The position numbers and the translations under genes were made by a program. Shown piece by piece: positions 5,786-12,633 of a stretch of 20,475 nucleotides of DNA. The notes below the pieces were generated by a model. It did no database searches and was not told the DNA's origin. It worked only from the letters and a program-made list of their open reading frames with translations. The stretch spans positions 1-20,475 of IMG/VR virus record IMGVR_UViG_3300033064_006802; one strand, given 5' to 3'. Numbering within the stretch: the first letter of the stretch is position 1; every line of letters begins with the position of its first letter. This DNA is from a virus.

Positions 5786-7732
5786 ATGGCAATATTGAAT
5801 AATGATGTTATCAAAAAAATAACTGTAGCACCCAAGGAAGTCCGATATCTCAACAAAACCTTTGTTGATTTTAAGTCGGACCTTACCACATATATCAAGC
5901 AATACTATCCAACCACATGGACTGACTTTAATGAAGCCAATCCTGGCATGATTATGTTGGAAATGGCGGCGTATGTCGGTGAAGTGTTGTCATTTTATAT
6001 TGATAATCAATTTAAAGAAAGTTTATTAGCATACGCAGAAGAAGAACGCAATGTTATCAACATCGCACAAGCATTTGGGTACAAGCCAAAAATTATTGCA
6101 CCGTCGACAACAGAAATTCTTCTGTCACAAGTTGTACCCGCGCTAGGGTCCGGGGACGGTTATGTTCCCGATGCGACTTATATGTTGCGTATTGATAGGA
6201 ACTCAACATTTTCTACTACCGGACCAAATGTTGTAAATTTCAGAACAGTGGAGTTGGTGGATTTTGCGGATAATGTCGGACGCACCATTCAGCCATATCA
6301 AATTGATCAGACAACATTACAGCCTACCACATATTTGTTTACTAAGACAGTTAACGTGTTGGCCGGTAATTTAAAGTCGCAAACATTTAGCTTTGGTGAT
6401 CCTGCCAAATTCTCTGCTATTACCTTGGGCGATCCTAATGTAACCGCAATTAATAAGGTCACTGACGGTGATGGTAATTTATGGTACGAAGTAGATTTCT
6501 TGGCACAAGATACGATTATTAACGACACCGTGGTATCGTATACCGCTAATGTATCCGAATCTACGAATCCCCCATATGTTATTAAGTTCAGAACAGTACC
6601 ACGCCGCTTTGTAACCAGATTAAATGCCGATTCAAATTTACAATTATTATTTGGTTCTGGACAAGGAAATGTATCTGAGGATGTTGTTTCACTAGATTAT
6701 CGCCAAGTAGCCAACCCCGAGTATCAAACAAATATTGCGAATGTAGCACTAGACAATACAGACTTTTTACAGACAGATAGTTTTGGATTAGCTCCTGCCA
6801 ATACCACACTCACGGTAGAATATACCACCAGTGGTGGTATAACTACGAACGTATCCTCTGGAGCCATTACCGAGGTTGGTGTATTGAATGTGGTAAACTC
6901 CACAACAGAATTTAATTCGTCCGAATTGGCATTATTTAGAGATATTGTAAGTACCGTATCGGTATTCAATACCATGCCAGCGACCGGCGGCAATGATGGA
7001 GAAACCGTAGAAGAAATTAGCCAACGAGCATTATCATTCTTGGGTGCGCAGAATCGTGTGGTGACTCGTGAAGATTATGAAAATCGTGTACTAGCAATGC
7101 CAGCAAAATTTGGAGCAGTTGCTAAAGTGTTTGCGGTATCCGATGCACAACAAAACAAGATACAAGGATTGAGTAGTCCGGACCAAGTGGGCATACAAAA
7201 TGCTACATTTGTAGATGATCAACCAAAGCCAAATGCAATCAATTTATACATGTTGGGCTATAATCAAAATGGAAAAATCACCCAACTAAATTCATTAGTA
7301 AAGAAAAATGTGCAGTCATATTTATCACGATATAGAATGTTGACAGACCAAGTAAATATTCTAGATGCGTTTGTGGTCAATATTGGTATCACATTTGACA
7401 TCATCGTATTCAAGAATCATAATATGTACGATGTATTGGCGGTGTGCTTAGACGCAGTACGTAATTATTTTAATACCAAGAATTGGGATATTAATCAACC
7501 GATTACTTTGTCAGACTTGCGGGTAGTGATTGCCGCACAGGATGGGGTACAGAGCGTTACCAATTTGGAAATTAATAACAAGTATTTCTATAAGGACGGC
7601 AGAGATTATCAAAACTACCGATATGACATTGCCAGTGCAACAGTTAACGATGTAGTCTATCCTTCATTAGACCCGTGTATTTTTGAAGTCCGCTATCCAG
7701 AAACCGACATCGTAGGAAATGCTACCCAATGA
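5786..7732 (+). CDS. 6: Baseplate wedge protein gp6-like (baseplate J-like)
   Basis: Core wedge protein; in T4 two gp6 chains per wedge form the inner ring of the baseplate. The 648 residues match T4 gp6 length (660). The N-terminal part has the family pattern of an Asp-Phe-Asn motif followed by PGMIMLEMAAYVGEVLSFYI (about residues 54-73), and then an AYAEEERNVINIAQAFGYKP helix where the aligned T4 protein is also helical. Residues about 405-440 hold the J-like core: DGETVEEISQRALSFLGAQN, then R-V-V-T-R-E-D-Y-E. The C-terminal third has the mixed alpha/beta pattern (VNIGITFDIIVFKNH and a later SDLRVVIAAQDGVQSVTNLE) common to J-like proteins. Eight bases separate it from gp25, and it ends in ATGA shared with the next gene. 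Confidence 0.9.
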   Translation: MAILNNDVIKKITVAPKEVRYLNKTFVDFKSDLTTYIKQYYPTTWTDFNEANPGMIMLEMAAYVGEVLSFYIDNQFKESLLAYAEEERNVINIAQAFGYKPKIIAPSTTEILLSQVVPALGSGDGYVPDATYMLRIDRNSTFSTTGPNVVNFRTVELVDFADNVGRTIQPYQIDQTTLQPTTYLFTKTVNVLAGNLKSQTFSFGDPAKFSAITLGDPNVTAINKVTDGDGNLWYEVDFLAQDTIINDTVVSYTANVSESTNPPYVIKFRTVPRRFVTRLNADSNLQLLFGSGQGNVSEDVVSLDYRQVANPEYQTNIANVALDNTDFLQTDSFGLAPANTTLTVEYTTSGGITTNVSSGAITEVGVLNVVNSTTEFNSSELALFRDIVSTVSVFNTMPATGGNDGETVEEISQRALSFLGAQNRVVTREDYENRVLAMPAKFGAVAKVFAVSDAQQNKIQGLSSPDQVGIQNATFVDDQPKPNAINLYMLGYNQNGKITQLNSLVKKNVQSYLSRYRMLTDQVNILDAFVVNIGITFDIIVFKNHNMYDVLAVCLDAVRNYFNTKNWDINQPITLSDLRVVIAAQDGVQSVTNLEINNKYFYKDGRDYQNYRYDIASATVNDVVYPSLDPCIFEVRYPETDIVGNATQ

Positions 7733-8760
7733 GAACATTTATAACACCATCAGCAGATACAACTTTGTATCAGCGGTTTCCAACCAATAATGCTGGATTA
7801 GACGAAATCCTTGAAGTGGGCAAAGTAGCCGCACCAGAAGATTTGGGTATTGCGTATACGGGAAGTTCTGCCAGAGCATTATTAAATTTTACATTACCCA
7901 CAAGTGGTTCGTCACCAGCCACCGCCTCGTATTATTTAAATCTTAAAATAGCAAACGCAGAAAAGTTACCAATTAACCAACAAATATTAGTCTATCGAGT
8001 GTCATCATCGTGGACAGAAGGATCGGGATATTTTGTACAACAATCACAGAACGCCGGGGACGGTGCAACGTGGAGACAAGCCACGGCTGCCGTATCGTGG
8101 AGTGTGGATGGCGGTTCGATAGTTACTACACCATCACAAAGTGTAACATTGAGTGAGTATCCATTACAAGATTTGCGTATTGATGTCTCATCTATTATGC
8201 AACCGGTAGTATCTCAGTCATTAAATTGGTATGGATTAGCACTACGATTCCCATCGGCAAGTGATAGTGATCAAACCAATGCAGGAAATATTAAGTTCTT
8301 TTCTCGTCAAACGCATACCGTGCATGCACCTACGTTGGAAATATTGTGGGATGATAGTACCTTTAGCACTGGGTCACTAAAAACTATCCCAACAGTGTAT
8401 GATATAGATATCATGCCACGTAATCCTCGTGAAAACTATGTGGTGGGCACAAAAGAAAAGATACGATTTACTGTCCGTGACAAGTATCCACAAAAGAATT
8501 TTGATGCAACACTGCGTTATAAGAGCAAGTATTATTTGCCACGAACTACCTATGTTAGTATCGTAGACGCACAAGCAAATACCACAATTGTTTCATATGA
8601 TGTGGCGTCAAAGGTTAGTTGTGACCCCACTGGATCATTCTTTGTATTGGATACAACCCCATTATACAAGAACCGGTATTATACGGTCAATATCAAGATT
8701 GAGAATGGTACATCAGACACAGGATATTTTCCAGAACTCTTTACTTTTAGAGCGAAGTAA
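7729..8760 (+). CDS. Virion protein with DNRLRE-like carbohydrate-binding fold and C-terminal Ig-like domain
   Basis: Residues 4-210 follow the pattern of DNRLRE-type beta-sandwich domains found in bacterial surface proteins. They open with ITPSADTTLYQRFPTNNAG (5-23). ARALLNFTLP (49-58), YLNLKIANAE, a WTEGSG motif and WRQA follow, then the DLRIDVSSIMQ strand and NWYGLALRF. The domain closes with FFSRQTHTVHAPTLEILWDD. Residues about 215-343 form a second, Ig-like beta sandwich. The gene overlaps gp6 by ATGA, and the following gene starts immediately after its stop, so it is almost certainly made together with the baseplate proteins. A peripheral baseplate part that docks fibres or touches surface sugars is the likeliest role. 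The fold call is from pattern recognition only. Confidence 0.7.
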   Translation: MRTFITPSADTTLYQRFPTNNAGLDEILEVGKVAAPEDLGIAYTGSSARALLNFTLPTSGSSPATASYYLNLKIANAEKLPINQQILVYRVSSSWTEGSGYFVQQSQNAGDGATWRQATAAVSWSVDGGSIVTTPSQSVTLSEYPLQDLRIDVSSIMQPVVSQSLNWYGLALRFPSASDSDQTNAGNIKFFSRQTHTVHAPTLEILWDDSTFSTGSLKTIPTVYDIDIMPRNPRENYVVGTKEKIRFTVRDKYPQKNFDATLRYKSKYYLPRTTYVSIVDAQANTTIVSYDVASKVSCDPTGSFFVLDTTPLYKNRYYTVNIKIENGTSDTGYFPELFTFRAK

Positions 8761-9966
8761 ATGGCAAAATTAACGTATATAGAACGCACGGTAGTAGATC
8801 GTCCAGATTTTACTAATCCCACCCAAGATCTCAATGTACGTATTGACTTGGGTAATGGGGAAGCAGTGTCATTTACTGCCGAAAAAGAATTCTTTACACC
8901 ACGAAGAATTGCAACTAATACGTCAGAAAATTTAGATTTAGATAATACCGTTCAGTATACCCCGAATAATATTGCAATAATCAAACAACCAAATTTGGAT
9001 GTGGGGATAACAACACCACAATACTACGCAAACTCAACAGTAAAAGATATGTATATACCTCTATCGGTGGACACATTTTTCACCGAACTGGATAATGATT
9101 TGGCAGTACCGGAATATGTAGGTAATCAGAGGGAACAGAGGGATGCAGTACTGCGAGCGTTGGCAAATATTAATGATGCTGCTGGTGCTGCTGCGGGAGG
9201 TGACGTACTATCCTATGGTGAAGCACAACTCACAGTAGATGATGAATTTGCGCAATTGGCAGGACTACAAGATGCCGCTGCACAATTCGATCCATCAACG
9301 GTCATAACACCAGAAGAAGAAGATCAACTTGCCGCATTGGACTTTGTAGGATTGGGTGGGAATACGCCAGATATTGCAGCAGATGAAATCAATCCACTGC
9401 CAGAGATCAACGATAGTGATCTTATCCAATTTGGAAGCTCCTTACGCCCCGTGGGAGGAAAAACTGCTGGCGTGGATACAATCAATAAGGCGATTGAACT
9501 GTTAAACTTCGGTGTACAGCAAGCAGAAAAAGCCAATCCTTCAAAATTTAATGATGAAGGAAAGTGCAAGAGTATTGAAATTGCGAAAGGAAAAAAAGGA
9601 ATATTTGGTATTGGGAAAAAGAATGCTAATAACGTACTCCGAGCAGATATAGAAGACCGCTTGGCAAAAGTTAAGACCGATATCACAGCACAATACGATA
9701 GTAATACGACAATTGTTAAAAATACTAGTGGTGTTCCAACCACTGTTAAAATTCAAAAGGGTGGATTATTTGGTAAATTGTTGAACGGTATTGGAAAGGC
9801 AGGAATTTTAGGAAAAATTGCAGCAGTTGTTGCTGCTCCATTGTTGGGAGTTGCTCTCTTGGCGGCGGTGCCACGTGGTTATAGAAGTATGAATAAAAAT
9901 GAAGCATTAAAAGTATTGGAAGAAACGAAAAAACAATTAGAAACTATTCTCGCAAAGGACTGTTAA
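8761..9966 (+). CDS. Structural-operon protein with acidic middle and membrane-active-looking C-terminus
   Basis: Unrecognised 401-residue protein. Residues 1-120 are beta-rich. About 125-215 is Ala/Asp/Glu-rich and probably flexible. About 265-330 is helical and Lys-rich with a GKKGIFGIGKK stretch (277-287). Residues 334-370 are strongly hydrophobic and glycine-rich: GGLFGKLLNGIGKAGILGK (334-352) runs into IAAVVAAPLLGVALLAAV (353-370), long enough to cross a membrane. A charged helix and a terminal Cys401 end the protein. The start ATG directly follows the previous stop. Such a C-terminus would suit a virion protein that inserts into the host membrane during DNA entry, but a buried hydrophobic helix is also possible. 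No signal peptide is present. Confidence 0.7.
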   Translation: MAKLTYIERTVVDRPDFTNPTQDLNVRIDLGNGEAVSFTAEKEFFTPRRIATNTSENLDLDNTVQYTPNNIAIIKQPNLDVGITTPQYYANSTVKDMYIPLSVDTFFTELDNDLAVPEYVGNQREQRDAVLRALANINDAAGAAAGGDVLSYGEAQLTVDDEFAQLAGLQDAAAQFDPSTVITPEEEDQLAALDFVGLGGNTPDIAADEINPLPEINDSDLIQFGSSLRPVGGKTAGVDTINKAIELLNFGVQQAEKANPSKFNDEGKCKSIEIAKGKKGIFGIGKKNANNVLRADIEDRLAKVKTDITAQYDSNTTIVKNTSGVPTTVKIQKGGLFGKLLNGIGKAGILGKIAAVVAAPLLGVALLAAVPRGYRSMNKNEALKVLEETKKQLETILAKDC

Positions 9967-9969
9967 GAT

Positions 9970-10851
9970 ATGCCGCGTCAGCCGAATTATGGTGAACTGA
10001 TACCGCTTAAACCGCAATCCAAGGCAATGTCCCGTATTGCGGACTCGGAATTGGATACGGATATTCTTCAAGCAAGAGTACCTGCGGGGTTTGGCTTTGA
10101 TTATACGGATAATATAGAATTACATTTTTATGATTCTCAAAATAATTTGGTCAATACAACCATTATTCCCGTTGCATCAGGAATGGTGTCGGTGCGAAGT
10201 ATAAGTTTGCCCGATGGGGGCATTGAAGAAAAAGTTATTATAGATATGGCTCGTGTACAAACGGAGTTGGGATTGTTCTTAATGCCGGGCACGTATACCG
10301 TAACTATTAATTTATTTTCAGATGAAATCGGTTCGTACGGTAATAAGAAATTAACAATTGAAGAAATTTCTCCATCTCGTACGGAACTGCGTCTTGGGTT
10401 TAATGTGCGATACACCGATACAGAATCATCAGAATTGTTTGAATTTATTGAACCGTCACTACCGCGAGTTGTTGCTGTAGGTACAATTGGTAGTATTGTT
10501 GGGCATAATGAAGCAGAACTAATCACGCAGGTAAAAGAACCACCACAAACACAAACTCAGATGTTTATTACTGATGTAAATGTGGAGTTAGAATCGTTAG
10601 TCCCAACGATACAGTCGGACTTAACTACTATTGAATCTGCATTACCAACTGAATTAAATGATACGATTGCTATTGCGGGTGAATATGTGTATGAGGAATT
10701 TGTAAAGTTGTTAGAAACTACACTTACGAGTAAAACATTTGATCGCTTACAAAAAAATGAATTAGATGTACTGATTGAACAAGCAGTCGCAAACGCATTT
10801 GCAAATAATAATATTGATGTATTCGTCAAAGCCAAAATTCAAATAATTTGA
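9970..10851 (+). CDS. Virion structural protein with N-terminal fibre-attachment-like domain
   Basis: The first 150 of 293 residues resemble a beta domain repeatedly found at the N-terminus of tail-fibre and baseplate proteins of T4-like aquatic phages: NIELHFYDSQNNLV (48-61), LPDGGIEEKVIIDMARV (79-95), then PGTYTVTINLFSDEIGSYGN (105-124), followed by KKLTIEEISPSRTELRLGF (125-143). The C-terminal half is mostly helical and acidic (residues about 170-293). This suggests a protein that anchors through the beta domain and passes a helical arm to a partner such as one of its large neighbours. A usable AAGGA binding site lies inside the end of the upstream gene (9955-9959). No enzymatic motif is seen. 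Confidence 0.7.
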   Translation: MPRQPNYGELIPLKPQSKAMSRIADSELDTDILQARVPAGFGFDYTDNIELHFYDSQNNLVNTTIIPVASGMVSVRSISLPDGGIEEKVIIDMARVQTELGLFLMPGTYTVTINLFSDEIGSYGNKKLTIEEISPSRTELRLGFNVRYTDTESSELFEFIEPSLPRVVAVGTIGSIVGHNEAELITQVKEPPQTQTQMFITDVNVELESLVPTIQSDLTTIESALPTELNDTIAIAGEYVYEEFVKLLETTLTSKTFDRLQKNELDVLIEQAVANAFANNNIDVFVKAKIQII

Positions 10852-10859
10852 GGTAGGGT

Positions 10860-12362
10860 ATGGCAAACGCAGCAGAGTTTCTACGATTTTCTACAAATAA
10901 ACTAACAGCGGATTATAAACTCCGTACCCGCACTGCCGTCCCGGGACAAAACATCACGGTTACGAATATATCACCTGACTATGAAGTAACGGTAGTAATT
11001 GCAGGAGCGTTCGACGGTGCAACCGTTACGCCTTCGCAAGTAATATTAGTGCCAAACCAAACTAAGACATTTACCGTTACCTATGATATTGCGTATTTAG
11101 AAACATTACCAGCAGGAATCGTTACTAGTAATGTTAATTTTGCGGCAACGGCACGGGCACTCTTTATTCCAACACACGCCGATGTACCACCACCGTCACA
11201 CACCGATGTACCGTCACACACCGATACACCACCACCGTCACACGACGATGTACCACCACCGTCACACACCGATGTACCTTCACATGCCGATGTACCTTCA
11301 CATGCTGATGTACCTCAACCGGACACTGTTACGATCTTACCGGCGTCCCAAGCCATTACGACAGGGGCAGATACAACATTCACCGCGATAGTACGAAATG
11401 CCAGTGGCACTGTATTGACGAACAGATTGATCACCTGGTCTTCGTCTAATTCTGGTGTTGCTACGATTTCTACTAACGGAATGGTCATGGGAGCAACAGC
11501 AGGTACAGCGACAATCACCGCTACTAGCCCCGGAGCAGTGCAGGACACAGCCACGATCACTGTATCTGCACAGATAGTAGAACAGGATACTATTACGATC
11601 TCACCGGCGTCCTACGCCATTACGACAGGAAACTCTACAATATTCACCGCAATGGTAAAGAATGCCAATGGCATCCAACTCAATAAACCGGTCACGTGGA
11701 ATTCGTCTAACCCTGGGGTTGCTACCGTTGTACCTACCGGAATCATCATGTCACAGAACTCAGCCGCACAGTTCGGCGCCGGGACCACCGTCACCGGAGT
11801 AACCGCAGGTACAGCGACAATCACCGCTACTAGCGGCGGAATATCGAGCACAGCCACAATCACTGTATCTGCACAGAATAATGTAGTTACGGTTATGGTA
11901 TCCCCGAAAGAACGTACAATATTTGCAAACCAGCGCGAGACACAACAATATACTGCTCAATTGATGGTTAATAATAGTCCAGTTGATGCGACATTTACGT
12001 GGAGTCTAGGCACTCCCTTCGGTCCACCAGGATCAGGATTTAGTATTGGAAATGCGGGGTCGGTCGTAGCGCAAACCGAAGGATTCTATTCAGCAACTGT
12101 TATAGCAACAGTGGATACGCCTATTGCGTATCGTGGCGCAACGGATACCGCACCAGCAGTGGCAAATATTAACCCGCCAGTATCAAAGACATACACACTG
12201 GAATTAGTGCACCCCGAAACTCTGACTCAAAATACCAGTGATAAAGTGACGGGCACTATATACGAAGATGGCGTACCAACAGATATTCCCGTTAGCTTTA
12301 CTATAGCATTTGCTCCCAGCACCAGTGGTGGCAGTGATGACGACGACAATACTCGGGACTAA
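10860..12362 (+). CDS. Ig-domain virion protein with His-Asp-Val-Pro repeat and two BIG2 domains
   Basis: A 500-residue modular protein. Residues 25-100 form an Ig-like beta sandwich. Residues 106-154 are a seven-unit repeat, each unit starting H-x-D-(V/T)-P and running 6 or 8 residues (SHTDVP, SHADVP or PPSH types). About 155-238 and 241-338 are two BIG2-type Ig domains, each with a WxSSNxGVAT core and a TAGTATITATS strand; BIG2 domains occur in adhesins and phage tail proteins. About 340-440 is a further beta region, and 442-490 looks like the first half of another Ig domain, ending in an acidic Gly/Ser/Asp tail. The second BIG2 domain carries about 15 extra residues (298-312, with Q-F-G-A-G). 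A host-surface-binding or spacer role is likely, judging from the domains and the location among fibre-like genes. Confidence 0.8.
   Translation: MANAAEFLRFSTNKLTADYKLRTRTAVPGQNITVTNISPDYEVTVVIAGAFDGATVTPSQVILVPNQTKTFTVTYDIAYLETLPAGIVTSNVNFAATARALFIPTHADVPPPSHTDVPSHTDTPPPSHDDVPPPSHTDVPSHADVPSHADVPQPDTVTILPASQAITTGADTTFTAIVRNASGTVLTNRLITWSSSNSGVATISTNGMVMGATAGTATITATSPGAVQDTATITVSAQIVEQDTITISPASYAITTGNSTIFTAMVKNANGIQLNKPVTWNSSNPGVATVVPTGIIMSQNSAAQFGAGTTVTGVTAGTATITATSGGISSTATITVSAQNNVVTVMVSPKERTIFANQRETQQYTAQLMVNNSPVDATFTWSLGTPFGPPGSGFSIGNAGSVVAQTEGFYSATVIATVDTPIAYRGATDTAPAVANINPPVSKTYTLELVHPETLTQNTSDKVTGTIYEDGVPTDIPVSFTIAFAPSTSGGSDDDDNTRD
11175..11318 (+). repeat. In-frame tandem repeat coding HxDVP units
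   Basis: Seven in-frame units code for H-x-D-(V/T)-P of six or eight residues each. At the DNA level, a 32-base block at 11181-11212 recurs exactly at 11247-11278 (offset 66). Two 18-base units at 11271-11288 and 11289-11306 differ by one base. The high identity implies recent expansion or contraction by slippage or recombination. Seven His residues spaced 6-8 apart with neighbouring Asp could bind divalent metal, but the region may equally be a stiff proline-rich linker. Confidence 0.85.
11320..11878 (+). repeat. Duplicated BIG2 domain coding sequence
   Basis: Two consecutive domain-coding stretches align in frame with a period of 306 bases. A 30-base block at 11499-11528 is identical to 11805-11834, and further shared stretches flank it (the TTACGATCT start and the final CACTGTATCTGCACAGA). 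The second copy has an insertion of about 45 bases near 11752-11797 that is richer in G and C. The pattern indicates a relatively recent internal duplication followed by divergence. Confidence 0.8.
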
Positions 12363-12387
12363 GATAATACAACAATCTTTTCACACT

Positions 12388-12392
12388 AAGGA
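12388..12392 (+). promoter_or_regulatory. Ribosome binding site deciding a small gene start
   Basis: AAGGA lies seven bases before the ATG at 12400. It supports this start over the in-frame ATG at 12310, which would overlap the previous gene by 53 bases and add an unstructured leader. Confidence 0.5.
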
Positions 12393-12399
12393 ATTCTAT

Positions 12400-12624
12400 A
12401 TGTCAGAGATTACAATATCAGCCAATAACGGACCAGGAACATACACAATTATTGGTACGGCGACCACACCAACCGGAATAATCAATAATGAGATTTTCAT
12501 TACTGTAGCACGTACAGCGGTACAAAAGACCACAGTTATAACGACCGGCGGCGGTGGTGGTGACGGCGGTGGTGGTGTTGGTGACGGGCAGACAGAAAGT
12601 ATTGCACAACAATTTCTAGCATAA
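12400..12624 (+). CDS. Small beta-strand protein with glycine-rich tail, possibly the partner half of an Ig domain
   Basis: Unrecognised 74-residue protein. Residues 1-40 alternate like beta strands of an Ig-like fold (SEITISANNGPGTYTIIGTA, residues 2-21, then NNEIFITVAR, 29-38). Residues 50-63 are almost pure Gly/Asp (GGGGGDGGGGVGDG), and a short polar helix ends it. The preceding gene ends in what looks like the first strands of an Ig (BIG1-like) domain (TIYEDGVPTDIPVSFTIA) and an acidic Gly/Ser tail, so this small protein could complete that domain as a separate chain. It could also be a free-standing minor structural protein. The next gene begins nine bases after its stop. Confidence 0.7.
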   Translation: MSEITISANNGPGTYTIIGTATTPTGIINNEIFITVARTAVQKTTVITTGGGGGDGGGGVGDGQTESIAQQFLA

Positions 12625-12633
12625 TAATATAGA

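Noticed and set aside
9324-9743. A 139-residue minus-strand frame inside the 8761-9966 gene
   Set aside because: Composition is that of an antisense shadow, and all neighbouring genes are on the + strand.
11175-11318. Possible CRISPR array from regularly spaced similar units
   Set aside because: Units are adjacent, in frame and code for a protein repeat; there are no unique spacers.
11131-11391. A + strand frame rich in His, Met and Tyr covering the repeat
   Set aside because: It is an alternative frame of the HxDVP repeat; its pattern is a by-product of the repeat and it interrupts the continuous Ig protein frame.
12310-12400. Programmed frameshift joining the Ig protein to the small downstream protein
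   Set aside because: No slippery heptamer is visible in the overlap, and AAGGA before the ATG at 12400 explains the small gene as a separate start.
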